A DNA stretch of 64,000 nucleotides from Calliopsis andreniformis (Eukaryota > Arthropoda > Insecta > Hymenoptera > Andrenidae), in contig NW_027480505.1 in NCBI RefSeq assembly GCF_051401765.1, positions 372,001-436,000 of the forward strand. Direction: 5' to 3'. Of the stretch, positions 1 through 13,525 are shown in pieces (position 1 is the first letter of the stretch; every line of letters begins with the position of its first letter). The notes under the pieces are model-generated. The model worked only from the letters and a program-made list of their open reading frames with translations, made no database searches and was not told the origin of the DNA. A program made the translations under genes and the position numbers.

Positions 1-10
1 ACGAATAATT

Positions 11-350
11 GCTACCAGTGTAAAAGTTATGGCCATTTCTACGTTCCGGGCAACCTAGGCTTCACCCTAGGGCGTTGTTCCACCCGATCGAATAGTTAGG
101 GCCTAAGTAGTGAACGCCAGAAGCATGAAATACAAAATAAATACAACAGTTTTTCCATCGTATAAAACGAATAATTGCAGCCAGTGTGAAAGTTATGGTC
201 ATTTCTACATTCCGAGCAACCTAGGCTTCACTCGAGGGCGTTGGTGCAACAGGTTGAATAGTTAGGGCCTTAGAAGTCAACGCCCGAAGCATAAAATGCA
301 ATAAAAATACAACAGTTTTTCCATTGTATAACAGGATTAATTGCAACCAG
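11..350 (+). repeat. Two-monomer segment, copy 1 of 3 (others at 1837 and 2999)
   Basis: A segment starting GCTACCAGTGTAAAAG, followed by CACCCGATCG, AAGCATGAAATAC, GCAGCCAGTG and CATTCCGAGCAAC, occurs at 11, 1837 and 2999. The offsets are 1826 (11 monomers) and 1162 (7 monomers). It shows that blocks in the first 3.8 kb have been copied over several distances, always in register with the monomer. Confidence 0.75.
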
Positions 351-840
351 TTTGAAAGTGATGGTCATTTCTACGTTCCGGGCAACCTAGGCTTCACTCT
401 AGGGCGTTGCTCCACTAGATCGAATAGCTAGGGCGTTAGAAGTCAACGCCAGAGGTATAAAATACAATATAAATACAACAGCTTTTCCATCGTAAAAAAC
501 GAATAATAGCAACCAGTGTGAAAGTTATGGTTATTTCTACATTCCGAGCAACCTAGGCTTCACTCTAGGGCGTTGCACCACCAGATCGAATAGTTAGGTC
601 CTTAGAAGTCAACGCCAGAAGCATAAAATACAATATAAATATAACAGTTTTTCCATCGTATAAAACGAATGATAGCAACCAGTGTGAAAGTTATGGTCAT
701 TTCTACGTTCCGGGCAACCTAGGCTTCACTCTAGGGCGTTGCTCGACCAGATCAAACAGTTAGGGCCTTAGAAGTCAACGCCCGAAGTATAAAATACAAA
801 ATAAATAGAACAGTTTTTCCATTGTATAAAACGAATAATT

Positions 841-1836
841 GCTACCAGTGTAAAAGTTATGGTCAATTCTACGTTCCGGGCAACCTAGGCTTCACCCTTG
901 GGCGTTGTTCCACCAGATCGAATAGTTAGGTCCTAAGCAGTGAACGCCAGAAGCATAAAATGCAATAAAAATACAACAGTCTTTCCATCCTATAACAGGA
1001 ATAATTGCAATCCGTGTGAAAGTGATGGTCATTTGTACGTTCCAGGCAACCTAGGCTTCACTCTAGGGCGTTGCTCCACCAGATTGAATAGTTAGGGCCT
1101 ATGAAGTCAACGCCAGAAGCATAAAATACAATATAAATACAAAAGTTTTTAAATTGTATAAAACGAATAATTGCTACAAGTGTAAAAGTTATGGTCATTT
1201 CTACGTTCCGGGCAAACTAGGCTTCACCCTAGGGCGTTGTTACACCAGGTCGACATAGTTAGGGCCTAAGAAGTAAACGCCAGAAGCATAAAATGCTATA
1301 AAAATACAACAGTCTTTCCATCCTATAACAGGAATAATTGCAATCCGTTTGAAAGTGATGGTCATTTGTACGTTCCAGGCAACCTAAGCTTCACTCTAGG
1401 GCGTTGCTCCACCAGATCGAATAGTTAGGGCCTATGAAGTCAACGCCAGAAGCATAAAATACAATATAAATACAACAGTTTTTAAATTGTATAAAACGAA
1501 TAATTGCTACCAGTGTAAAAGTTATGGTCATTTCTACGTTCCGGGCAACCTAGGCTTCATCCTTGGGCGTTGTTCCACCAGATCGAATAGTTAGGTCCTA
1601 AGCAGTGAACGCCAGAAGCATAAAATGCAATAAAAATACAACAGTCTTTCCATCCTATAACAGGAATAATTGCAATCCGTGTGAAAGTGATGGTCATTTG
1701 TACGTTCCAGGCAACCTAGGCTTCACTCTAGGGTGTTGCTCCACCAGATCGAATAGTTAGGGCCTATGAAGTCAACGCCAGAAGCATAAAATACAATATA
1801 AATACAACAGTTTTAAATTGTATAAAACTAATAATT
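841..1836 (+). repeat. Dimeric HOR, three copies of about 332 bp
   Basis: Two monomer types alternate. One carries ATGCAATAAAAATACAACAG, CCATCCTATAACAGG, TCCGTGTG or TCCGTTTG, and TTTGTACGTTCCAGGC. The other carries TTAAATTGTATAAAAC and GCTACCAGTGTAAAAG. The GCTACC/GCTACA landmark falls at 841, 1173, 1506 and 1837, giving steps of 332, 333 and 331 bp. The 333-bp step comes from one extra base (GTCGACATAG instead of ATCGAATAG) and the 331-bp step from a T tract one base shorter. A further copy of the dimer sits apart at about 3497-3828. Confidence 0.85.
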
Positions 1837-2092
1837 GCTACCAGTGTAAAAGTTATGGTCATTTCTACGTTCCGGGCAACCTAGGCTTCACCCTAGGGCG
1901 TTGTTCCACCCGATCGAATAGTTAGGGCCTAAGAAGTGAACGCCAGAAGCATGAAATACAAAATAAATACAACAGTTTTTCCATCGTATAAAACGAATAA
2001 TTGCAGCCAGTGTGAAACTTATGGTCATTTCTACATTCCGAGCAACCTAGGCTTCACTCTAGGGCGTTGGTGCAACAGGTTGAATAGTTAGG

Positions 2093-3088
2093 GCCTTAGA
2101 AGTCAACGACCGAAGCATAAAATGCAACAAAAATGCAAAGATTTTTCCATCGTATAACAGGATTAATTGCATCGAGCTTGAAAGTGATGGTCATTTCTAC
2201 GTTCCGGGAAACCTAGGCTTCACCCTAGGGCGTTACTCCACTAGATCGAATAGCTAGGGCCTTAGAAGTCAACGCCAGAAGCATAAAATACGATATAAAT
2301 ACAACAGCTTTTCCATCGTACAAAAGGAATATTTGCAAACAGTGTGAAAGTAATGGTCATTTCTACGTTCCGGGCAACCTAGGCTTCACCCTAGGGCGTT
2401 GCTCCACCAGATGAATCAGTTAGGGCCTTAGAAGTCAACGCCCGAAGCATAAAATACAAAATAAATAGAACTGTTTTTCCATTGTATAAAACGAATAATT
2501 GCTACCAGTGTAAAAGTTATGGCCATTTCTACGTTCCGGATAACCTAGGCTTCACCCTAGGGCGTTGTTCCACCCGATCGAATAGTTAGGGCCTTAGAAG
2601 TCAACGACCGAAGCATAAAATGCAACAAAAATACAAAGATTTTTCCATCGTATAACAGGATTAATTGCAACCAGCTTGAAAGTGATGGTCATTTCTACGT
2701 TCCGGGAAACCTAGGCTTCACTCTAGGGCGTTACTCCACTAGATCGAATAGCTAGGGCCTTAGAAGTCAACGCCAGAAGCATAAAATACGATATAAATAC
2801 AACAGCTTTTCCATCGTACAAAAGGAATATTTGCAAACAGTGTGAAAGTAATGGTCATTTCTACGTTCCGGGCAACCTAGGCTTCACCCTAGGGCGTTGC
2901 TCCACCAGATGAAACAGTTAGGGCCTTAGAAGTCAACGCCCGAAGCATAAAATACAAAATAAATAGAACTGTTTTTCCATTGTATAAAACGAATAATTGC
3001 TACCAGTGTAAAAGTTATGGCCATTTCTACGTTCCGGATAACCTAGGCTTCACCCTAGGGCGTTGTTCCACCCGATCGAATAGTTAGG
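2093..3088 (+). repeat. Trimeric HOR, two tandem copies of 498 bp
   Basis: Positions 2093-2590 and 2591-3088 are adjacent copies of a three-monomer unit, exactly 3 x 166 bp. Shared private variants include CAACGACCGAAGC, AAAGATTTTTCC, ACAAAAGGAATATTTGC and CCGGATAACC. By eye only about five positions differ (for example GCATCGAGC against GCAACCAGC, and ATGAATCAG against ATGAAACAG), which points to a recent duplication. Confidence 0.87.
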
Positions 3089-3852
3089 GCCTAAGAAGTG
3101 AACGCCAGAAGCATGAAATACAAAATAAATACAACAGTTTTTCCATCGTATAAAACGAATAATTGCAGCCAGTGTGAAAGTTATGGTCATTTCTACATTC
3201 CGAGCAACGTAGGCTTCACTCTAGGGCGTTGCTGCAACAGATTGAATAGTTAGGGCCTTAGAAGTCAACGCCCGAAGCATAAAATGCAATAAAAATACAA
3301 CAGTTTTTCCATTGTATAACAGGATTAATTGCAACCAGTTTGAAAGTGATGGTCATTTCTACGTTGCGGGCAACCTAGGCTTCACTCTAGGGCGTTGCTC
3401 CACCAGATCAAACAGTTAGGGCCTTAGAAGTCAACGCCCGAAGAATAAAATGCAAAATAAATAGAACAGTTTTTCCACTGTATAAAACGAATAATTGCTA
3501 CCAGTGTAAAAGTTATGGTCATTTCTACGTTCCGGGCAACCTAGGCTTCACCCTAGGGTGTTGTTCCAACAGACCGAATAGTTAGGTCCTAAGCAGTGAA
3601 TGCCAGAAGCATAAAATGCAATAAAAATACAACAGTCTTTCCATCCTATAACAGGAATAATTGCAATCCGTGTGAAAGTGATGGTCATTTGTACGTTCAA
3701 GGCAACCTAGGCTTCACTCTAGGGCGTTGCTCCACCAGATCGAATAGTTAGGGCCTATGAAGTCAACGGCAGAAGCATAAAATACAATATAAATAGAACA
3801 GTTTTTCCACTGTATAAAACGAATAATTGCTACCAGTGTAAAAGTTATGGTC

Positions 3853-6800
3853 ATTTCTACGTTCCGGGCAACACAGGCTTCACTCTAGGGCGTTGTTCCA
3901 CCAGATCGAATAGTTAAGGCCTAAGAAGTCAACGCCAGAAGCATAAAATACAATAAAAATGGAACTGTTTTTCCATCATATAGAATGAATAATTGCAATC
4001 AGTGTGAAAGTAATGACCATTTCGACGTTTCGGGCATCCTAGATTTAACTCTGAGGCATTGCTCCACCAGATCGAATACGTAGGGCCTTGGAAGTCAACG
4101 CCAGAAGCATAAAGGACAATAAAAATGCAACAGTTTGTCCATCGTATAACAGGAATAATTGCAACCAGTGTGAAAGTGATAGTCATTTCTACGTTTCGGG
4201 CAACCTATGCTTCACTGTAGGGCGTTGCTCCGCCAGATCGAATAGTTGGGGCCTGAGAAGTCAGCGCCAGAAGCATAAAATAGAATATAAATGCAACAGT
4301 TTTTCCATCGTATAAAACGAATAATAGCAACCAGTTTGAAAGTTAAGGTAATTTCTACGTTCCGGGCAACCTAGGCTTCACTCTAGGGCGTTGCTCCACC
4401 AGATCGAATAGTTATGGCATTGGAAGTCGACGCCCGAAGCATAAAATACAAAATAAAAAGAACAGTTTTTCCATTGTATAAAACGAATAATTGCAACCGG
4501 AGTGAAAGTTATGGTCATTTCTACGTTCCGGGCAACCTATGTTTCACACTAGGGCGTTGCACCACTGGATCGAATAGTTAGGGCGTTGGAAGCCAACGCC
4601 AGAAGCATAAAATACAAAATAAGGACAACAGCTTTTCCATCGTATAAAACGAATAATTGCAACCAGTGCGAATGTAATGGTCATTTCTACGTTTCGGGCA
4701 ACATACGCTTCACCCTTGGACGCTGCCCCCGGGATCGAATAGTTAGGGCCTAAGAATTCAACGCCAGAAGCATAGAGTACAATAAAAATGCAACAGTTTT
4801 TCCATCGTATAGCATGAATAATTGCAACCAGTGTGACAGTAATAGTCATTTCATCGTTTCGGCATCCTAGACTTAACTGTGAGGCATTCCTCCACCAGAT
4901 CGAATACAAAGGGCCTTAGTAGTCAAAGCCAGAAGTATAAAGTACAGAACAATCCAACAGTTTGTCCATCGTATAACAGGAATATTGCAAACACAGTGAA
5001 AGTAATGGTCATTTCTACGTTCCGGGCAGCCTAGGCTTCACGCTAGGGCGTTGCTCCACCACATCGAATTGCTACGACCTTAGAAGTCAACGACTGAAGC
5101 ATAAAATACAAAATAAGGACAACAGCTTTTCCATCGTATAAAACGAATAATTGCAACCAGTGTGAAAGTTATGGTCTTTTCTACGTTCCGGGCAACCGAG
5201 GCTTCACTCTAGGGCGTTGCTCCACCAGATCGAATAGTTAGGGCCTATGAATTCAACGCCTGAAGCGTAAAATACAATAAAACTACAACAGTTTTTCCAT
5301 CGTATAAAAGGGATAATTGCAACCAGTGTTAAGGTTATGGTCATTTCTACGTTCCGGGCAACACAGGCTTCACTCTGGGGCGTTGTTCCACCAGATCGAA
5401 TAGTTAAGGCCTAAGAAGTCAACGCCAGAAGCATAAAATACAATAAAAATGGAACAGTTTTTCCATCATATAGAATGAATAATTGCAATCAGTGTGAAAG
5501 TAATGACCATTTCGACGTTTCGGGCATCCTAGATTTAACTCTGAGGCATTGCTCCACCAGATCGAATACGTAGGGCCTTGGAAGTCAACGCCAGAAGCAT
5601 AAAGTACAATAAAAATGCAACAGTTTGTAAATCGTATAAAAGGAATAATTGCAACCAGTGTGAAAGTGATAGTCATTTCTACGTTTCGGGCAACCTAGGC
5701 TTCACTCTAGGGCGTTGCTCCGCCAGACCGAATAGCTAGTACCTTAGAAGTCAAAGCCAGAAGCAGAAAATACAATAAAAATGCAACAGTATTTCTACCG
5801 TATAGCATGAATAATTGCAACCACTGTGAAAGTTATGGTCATATCTACGTTCCGGGCAACCTAGGCTTGACTCTAGGCCGTTGCTCCACCACATCTAATA
5901 GCTACGACCTTAGAAGTCAACGCCAGAAGCATAAAATACAATATAAATACAACAGCTTTTCCAACGTAAAGAATGAATAATTGCAAACAGTGAGAAAGTA
6001 ATGGTCATTTCAACGTTCCGGGCAACCTAGGCTTCACTCTAGGGCGTTGCTCCACCAGATCGAATAGTTAGGGCATTGGAAGTCCACGCCCGAAGCATAA
6101 AATACAAAATAAAGAGAACAGTTTTTCCGTTGTATAAAACGAATAATTGCAACCGGAGTGAAAGTTATGGTCATTTCTACGTTCCGGGCAACCTAGGCTT
6201 CACACTAGGGCGTTGCTCCACTGGATCGTATAGTTAGGGCCTTGGAAGCCAACGCCAGAAGCATAAAATACAATATAAATACAACACCTTTTCCATCGTA
6301 TTACAGGAATAATTGCAACCAGTGGTAAGGTTATGGTCATTTCTACGTTCCGGGCAACCTAGGCTTCATTCTGGGGCGTTGCTCCACTAGATCGAATAGT
6401 TAGGGCCTTAGAAGTCAACGCCAGAAGCATAAAATACTCTATAGATACAACAGTTTTTCCATCGTATAAAAAGAATAATTGCAACCAGTGCGAATGTAAT
6501 GGTCATTTCTACGTTTCGGGCAACATACGCTTCTCTCTTGGACCCTGTCCCCGGGATCGAATAGTTAGGGCCTAAGAAGTCAACGCCAGAAGCATAGAGT
6601 ACAATAAAAATGCAACAGTTTTTCCATCGTATAGCATGAATAATTGCAACCAGTGTGACAGTAATAATCATTTCATCGTTTCGGCATCCTAGACTTAACT
6701 GTGAGGCATTGCTCCACCAGATCGAATACAAAGAGCCTTAGTAGTCAAAGCCAGAAGTATAAAGTACAGAACAAACCAACAGTTTGTCCATCGTATAACA

Positions 6801-7327
6801 GGAATATTGCAAACACTGTGAAAGTAATGGTCATTTCTACGTTCCGGGCAGCCTAGGCTTCACGCTAGGGCGTTGCTCCACCACATCGAATAGCTACGAC
6901 CTTAGAAGTCAACGACTGAGGCATAAAATACAAAATAAGGACAACAGCTTTTCCATCGTATAGAACGAATAATTGCAACCAGTGTGAAAGTTATGGTCTT
7001 TTCTCCGATCCGGGCAACCGAGGCTTCACTCTAGGGCGTTGCTCCACCAGGTCGAATAGTTAGGGCCTATGAATTCAACGCCTGAAGCATAAAATACAAT
7101 AAAACTACAACAGTTTTTCCATCGTATAACAGGAATAATTGCAACCAGTGTTAAGGTTATGGTCATTTCTACGTTCAGGGCAACCTAGGCTTCATTCTAG
7201 GGCGTTGCTCCACTAGATCGAATAGTTAGGGCCTTAGAAGTCATCGCCAGAAGCATAAAATACCATTTAGATACAACAGTTTTTCCACCGTATAAAACGA
7301 ATAATTGCAACCAGTGTGAAAGTAAAG
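3853..7327 (+). repeat. 21-monomer HOR, copy 1 (3478-bp period)
   Basis: This block is repeated at an offset of exactly 3478 bp in 7328-10805. The period is 8 bp short of 21 x 166 because some member monomers carry small deletions, for example AGGAATATTGC (one base lost) and TTTCGGCATCC (one base lost). Private members include a strongly diverged class with GACGTTTCGGGCATCCTAG and CTCTGAGGCATTGC, and monomers with CCGGAGTGAAAG, CACTGGATCG and ACACCTTTTCC. Within the unit a related sub-block recurs after 1490 bp (about 9 monomers) and 1988 bp (about 12 monomers), so the 21-mer seems to have grown as 9 + 12. Copies 1 and 2 differ at only a handful of positions by eye. Confidence 0.9.
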
Positions 7328-10300
7328 GCCATTTCTACGTTCCGGGCAACACAGGCTTCACTCTAGGGCGTTGTTCCACCAGATCGAATAGTTAGGGCCT
7401 AAGAAGTCAACGCCAGAAGCATAAAATACAATAAAAATGGAACAGTTTTTCCATCATATAGAATGAATAATTGCAATCAGTGTGAAAGCAATGACCATTT
7501 CGACGTTTCGGGCATCCTAGATTTAACTCTGAGGCATTGCTCCACCAGATCGAATACGTAGGGCCTTGGAAGTCAACGCCAGAAGCATAAAGGACAATAA
7601 AAATGCAACAGTTTGTCCATCGTATAACAGGAATAATTGCAACCAGTGTGAAAGTGATAGTCATTTCTACGTTTCGGGCAACCTATGCTTCACTGTAGGG
7701 CGTTGCTCCGCCAGATCGAATAGTTGGGGCCTGAGAAGTCAGCGCCAGAAGCATAAAATAGAATATAAATGCAACAGTTTTTCCATCGTATAAAACGAAT
7801 AATAGCAACCAGTTTGAAAGTTAAGGTAATTTCTACGTTCCGGGCAACCTAGGCTTCACTCTAGGGCGTTGCTCCACCAGATCGAATAGTTATGGCATTG
7901 GAAGTCGACGCCCGAAGCATAAAATACAAAATAAAAAGAACAGTTTTTCCATTGTATAAAACGAATAATTGCAACCGGAGTGAAAGTTATGGTCATTTCT
8001 ACGTTCCGGGCAACCTATGTTTCACACTAGGGCGTTGCACCACTGGATCGAATAGTTAGGGCGTTGGAAGCCAACGCCAGAAGCATAAAATACAAAATAA
8101 GGACAACAGCTTTTCCATCGTATAAAACGAATAATTGCAACCAGTGCGAATGTAATGGTCATTTCTACGTTTCGGGCAACATACGCTTCACCCTTGGACG
8201 CTGCCCCCGGGATCGAATAGTTAGGGCCTAAGAATTCAACGCCAGAAGCATAGAGTACAATAAAAATGCAACAGTTTTTCCATCGTATAGCATGAATAAT
8301 TGCAACCAGTGTGACAGTAATAGTCATTTCATCGTTTCGGCATCCTAGACTTAACTGTGAGGCATTCCTCCACCAGATCGAATACAAAGGGCCTTAGTAG
8401 TCAAAGCCAGAAGTATAAAGTACAGAACAATCCAACAGTTTGTCCATCGTATAACAGGAATATTGCAAACACAGTGAAAGTAATGGTCATTTCTACGTTC
8501 CGGGCAGCCTAGGCTTCACGCTAGGGCGTTGCTCCACCACATCGAATTGCTACGACCTTAGAAGTCAACGACTGAAGCATAAAATACAAAATAAGGACAA
8601 CAGCTTTTCCATCGTATAAAACGAATAATTGCAACCAGTGTGAAAGTTATGGTCTTTTCTACGTTCCGGGCAACCGAGGCTTCACTCTAGGGCGTTGCTC
8701 CACCAGATCGAATAGTTAGGGCCTATGAATTCAACGCCTGAAGCGTAAAATACAATAAAACTACAACAGTTTTTCCATCGTATAAAAGGGATAATTGCAA
8801 CCAGTGTTAAGGTTATGGTCATTTCTACGTTCCGGGCAACACAGGCTTCACTCTGGGGCGTTGTTCCACCAGATCGAATAGTTAAGGCCTAAGAAGTCAA
8901 CGCCAGAAGCATAAAATACAATAAAAATGGAACAGTTTTTCCATCATATAGAATGAATAATTGCAATCAGTGTGAAAGTAATGACCATTTCGACGTTTCG
9001 GGCATCCTAGATTTAACTCTGAGGCATTGCTCCACCAGATCGAATACGTAGGGCCTTGGAAGTCAACGCCAGAAGCATAAAGTACAATAAAAATGCAACA
9101 GTTTGTAAATCGTATAAAAGGAATAATTGCAACCAGTGTGAAAGTGATAGTCATTTCTACGTTTCGGGCAACCTAGGCTTCACTCTAGGGCGTTGCTCCG
9201 CCAGACCGAATAGCTAGTACCTTAGAAGTCAAAGCCAGAAGCAGAAAATACAATAAAAATGCAACAGTATTTCTACCGTATAGCATGAATAATTGCAACC
9301 ACTGTGAAAGTTATGGTCATATCTACGTTCCGGGCAACCTAGGCTTGACTCTAGGCCGTTGCTCCACCACATCTAATAGCTACGACCTTAGAAGTCAACG
9401 CCAGAAGCATAAAATACAATATAAATACAACAGCTTTTCCAACGTAAAGAATGAATAATTGCAAACAGTGAGAAAGTAATGGTCATTTCAACGTTCCGGG
9501 CAACCTAGGCTTCACTCTAGGGCGTTGCTCCACCAGATCGAATAGTTAGGGCATTGGAAGTCCACGCCCGAAGCATAAAATACAAAATAAAGAGAACAGT
9601 TTTTCCGTTGTATAAAACGAATAATTGCAACCGGAGTGAAAGTTATGGTCATTTCTACGTTCCGGGCAACCTAGGCTTCACACTAGGGCGTTGCTCCACT
9701 GGATCGTATAGTTAGGGCCTTGGAAGCCAACGCCAGAAGCATAAAATACAATATAAATACAACACCTTTTCCATCGTATTACAGGAATAATTGCAACCAG
9801 TGGTAAGGTTATGGTCATTTCTACGTTCCGGGCAAACTAGGCTTCATTCTGGGGCGTTGCTCCACTAGATCGAATAGTTAGGGCCTTAGAAGTCAACGCC
9901 AGAAGCATAAAATACTCTATAGATACAACAGTTTTTCCATCGTATAAAAAGAATAATTGCAACCAGTGCGAATGTAATGGTCATTTCTACGTTTCGGGCA
10001 ACATACGCTTCTCTCTTGGACCCTGTCCCCGGGATCGAATAGTTAGGGCCTAAGAAGTCAACGCCAGAAGCATAGAGTACAATAAAAATGCAACAGTTTT
10101 TCCATCGTATAGCATGAATAATTGCAACCAGTGTGACAGTAATAATCATTTCATCGTTTCGGCATCCTAGACTTAACTGTGAGGCATTGCTCCACCAGAT
10201 CGAATACAAAGAGCCTTAGTAGTCAAAGCCAGAAGTATAAAGTACAGAACAAACCAACAGTTTGTCCATCGTATAACAGGAATATTGCAAACACTGTGAA

Positions 10301-10805
10301 AGTAATGGTCATTTCTACGTTCCGGGCAGCCTAGGCTTCACGCTAGGGCGTTGCTCCACCACATCGAATAGCTACGACCTTAGAAGTCAACGACTGAGGC
10401 ATAAAATACAAAATAAGGACAACAGCTTTTCCATCGTATAGAACGAATAATTGCAACCAGTGTGAAAGTTATGGTCTTTTCTCCGATCCGGGCAACCGAG
10501 GCTTCACTCTAGGGCGTTGCTCCACCAGGTCGAATAGTTAGGGCCTATGAATTCAACGCCTGAAGCATAAAATACAATAAAACTACAACAGTTTTTCCAT
10601 CGTATAACAGGAATAATTGCAACCAGTGTTAAGGTTATGGTCATTTCTACGTTCAGGGCAACCTAGGCTTCATTCTAGGGCGTTGCTCCACTAGATCGAA
10701 TAGTTAGGGCCTTAGAAGTCATCGCCAGAAGCATAAAATACCATTTAGATACAACAGTTTTTCCACCGTATAAAACGAATAATTGCAACCAGTGTGAAAG
10801 TAAAG
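7328..10805 (+). repeat. 21-monomer HOR, copy 2 (3478 bp)
   Basis: Tandem second copy of the preceding HOR, at a constant offset of 3478 bp. Differences seen by eye are few: GGAACTG at 3961 against GGAACAG at 7439, GAAAGTAATGACC against GAAAGCAATGACC, and GGCAACCTAGG near 6351 against GGCAAACTAGG near 9831. The second copy runs directly into a partial third copy. Confidence 0.9.
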
Positions 10806-12150
10806 GCCATTTCTACGTTCCGGGCAACACAGGCTTCACTCTAGGGCGTTGTTCCACCAGATCGAATAGTTAGGGCCTAAGAAGTCAACGCCAGAAGCAT
10901 AAAATACAATAAAAATGGAACAGTTTTTCCATCATATAGAATGAATAATTGCAATCAGTGTGAAAGCAATGATCATTTCGACGTTTCGGGCATCCTAGAT
11001 TTAACTCTGAGGCATTGCTCCACCAGATCGAATACGTAGGGCCTTGGAAGTCAACGCCAGAAGCATAAAGTACAATAAAAGTGCAACAGTTTGTCCATCG
11101 TATAGCATGAATAATTGCAACCAGTGTGACAGTAATAATCATTTCATTGTTTCGGCATCCTAGACTTAACTGTGAGGCATTGCTCCACCAGATCGAATAC
11201 AAAGGGCCTTAGTAGTCAAAGCCAGAAGTATAAAGTACAGAACAAACCAACAGTTTGTCCATCGTATAACAGGAATATTGCTAACACTGTGAAAGTAATG
11301 GTCATTTCTACGTTCCGGGCAGCCTAGGCTTCACGCTAGGGCGTTGCTCCACCACATCGAATAGCTACGACCTTAGATGTCAACGACTGAGGCATAAAAT
11401 ACAAAATAAGGACAACAGCTTTTCCATCGTATAGAACGAATAATTGCAACCAGTGTGAAAGTTATGGTCTTTTCTCCGATCCGGGCAACCGAGGCTTCAC
11501 TCTAGGGCGTTGCTCCACCAGGTCGAATAGTTAGGGCCTATGAATTCAACGCCTGAAGCATAAAATACAATAAAACTACAACAGTTTTTCCATCGTATAA
11601 CAGGAATAATTGCAACCAGTGTTAATGTTATGGTCATTTCTACGTTCAGGGCAACCTAGGCTTCATTCTAGGGCGTGGCTCCACTAGATCGAATAGTTAG
11701 GGCCTTAGAAGTCAACGCCAGAAGCATAAAATACCATTTAGATACAACAGTTTTTCCACCGTATAAAACGAATAATTGCAACCAGTGTGAAAGTAAAGGC
11801 CATTTCTACGTTCCGGGCAACACAGGCTTCACTCTAGGGCGTTGTTCCACCAGATCGAATAGTTAGGGCCTAAGAAGTCAACGCCAGAAGCATAAAATAC
11901 AATAAAAATGGAACAGTTTTTCCATCATATAGAATGAATAATTGCAATCAGTGTGAAAGCAATGATCATTTCGACGTTTCGGGCATCCTAGATTTAACTC
12001 TGAGGCATTGCTCCACCAGATCGAATACGTAGGGCCTTGGAAGTCAACGCCAGAAGCATAAAGTACAATAAAAATGCAACAGTTTGTCCATCGTATAACA
12101 GGAATAATTGCACCCAGTGTGAAAGTGATAGCCATTTCTAGGTCCCGGTC
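10806..12150 (+). repeat. Partial third 21-mer copy with nested 6-monomer (993-bp) duplication
   Basis: Bases 10806 to about 11093 continue as copy 3 of the 21-mer. At about 11094 the sequence switches in register to the equivalent of 10101 (TCCATCGTATAGCATG) and repeats the previous 993 bp through about 12086. It then resumes the expected HOR order (ATAACAGGAATAATTGCACC) until homology fades near 12150. The 993-bp step is 6 monomers less 3 bp. Example pair: the GGAACAG landmark at 10917 and 11910. The layout is that of a single unequal exchange inside the third HOR copy. Confidence 0.85.
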
Positions 12151-13525
12151 AACCTAGGCTCCGCTCTAGGGCGTTGCTCCACCAGATCGAATAGCCACGG
12201 CCTTAGAAGTCAACGCCAGAGGCATAAAATACACAATAAATACAACAGTTTTTCCATTTTATAAAACGGATAATTGCAACCAGTGTGAAAGTTGTGGTCA
12301 TTTCTACTTTCCGCGCAACATAGGGTTCACTCTTGGACGTTACCCCACCATATTGAGTAGCTAGGACCTTAGAAGTCGACGCCAGAAGCATACAATACAA
12401 TATAAATACAACAGTTTTTCCATTGAATAAAACGAATAATTGCAATCAGTGTGAAAGTAATTGTCATTTCTACGTTCCGGGAAACATAGGCTTCACTCTT
12501 GGACGTTGCCCCACCAGACCGGATAGCTAGGACCTTAGAAGTCAAAGCCGGAAGCAGAAAATAAAAAAAAATGCAACAGTATCTCTACCGTATAACATGA
12601 ATAATTGCAACCAGTGTGAAAGTAATGAACATTTCGACGTTTCAGGCATCCTAGAATTAACTCTGAGGCATTGATCCACCAGATCGAAGAGTTAGGGCCT
12701 CAGAAGTCAACGCCAGAAGCATAAAATACAAAATAAAACAACATTCTTTCCATCGCATAAAACGAAAAATTGCAACCACTGTGAAAGTGATGGTCATATC
12801 CACGTTCCGGGCAACCTCAGCTTGACTCTACGGCGTTGCTCCACCAGATCGAATGGCTAGGGTCTTAGAAGTTAACGCCCGAAGCATAAAATACAATAAA
12901 GATACAACAGTTTTTCCATCGTATAGCAGGAATAATTGCAACAAGCGTGAAGGAAATGGTCATTTCTACGTTTCGGGCAAACTAGGCTTTACTCTAGGGC
13001 GCTGCTCCACCAGATCGAATAGTTAGGGTCTTAGAAGTCAACGCCCGAAGCATAAAATACAATAAAGGTACAACTGTTTTTCCATCGAATAACAGGAATA
13101 TTTGCAACCAGAGTGAAGGTGATGGTCATTTCTACGTTCCGGGCAACCTAGGCTCCACTCTAGGGTGTTGGTCCACCAAATCCAATAGTTAGGGCCTAAG
13201 AAGTCAGCGCCAGAAGCACCAAATGCAAAATAAATACAACAGTTTTTCCATCGTATAAAACGAATAATTGCAACCAGTGTGAAGGTAATGGTCATTTCTA
13301 CGTTCCGGGCAACCTAGGCTTCAGTCTAGGTCGTTGCTCAACTACATCGAATAGCTGCGGCCTTAGAAGTAAACGCCAGAAGCATAAAGTACAATATAAA
13401 TACAACAGTTTTTCCATTGAATAAAACGAATAATTGCTATCAGTGTGAAAGTGATGGTCATTTCTACGTTCCGGGCAACATAGGCTACACCCTTGGATGT
13501 TGCCCCACCAGATGGAATAGCTAGG
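12150..13525 (+). repeat. Divergent satellite monomers between HOR blocks
   Basis: About eight monomers without an obvious near-identical partner nearby. They keep the 166-bp frame but carry many private changes, such as GGTCCCGGTCAACC, TTTCCGCGCAAC and CATTGATCCACC. Parts resemble monomers at about 25300-25900, judged by shared variants on both strands. No gene or foreign insertion is seen. Confidence 0.7.

Noticed and set aside
4018..4036. CENP-B-box-like TTCG...CGGG in the divergent monomer class
   Set aside because: The box needs TTCG, then seven bases with an A at the fifth, then CGGG. Here only six bases lie between and there is no A at that place. Ordinary monomers also fail at several core positions. 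It is not a match, though a related binding protein cannot be excluded.
4088..4315. Plus-frame peptide with C-x2-C-x4-H spacing (CNQCESDSH), reminiscent of a CCHC zinc knuckle
   Set aside because: The fourth ligand is missing (G instead of C at the expected place), the motif is a direct translation of the conserved CCAGTGTGAAAG stretch, and no adjoining gag-like or polymerase sequence exists. Treated as coincidence.
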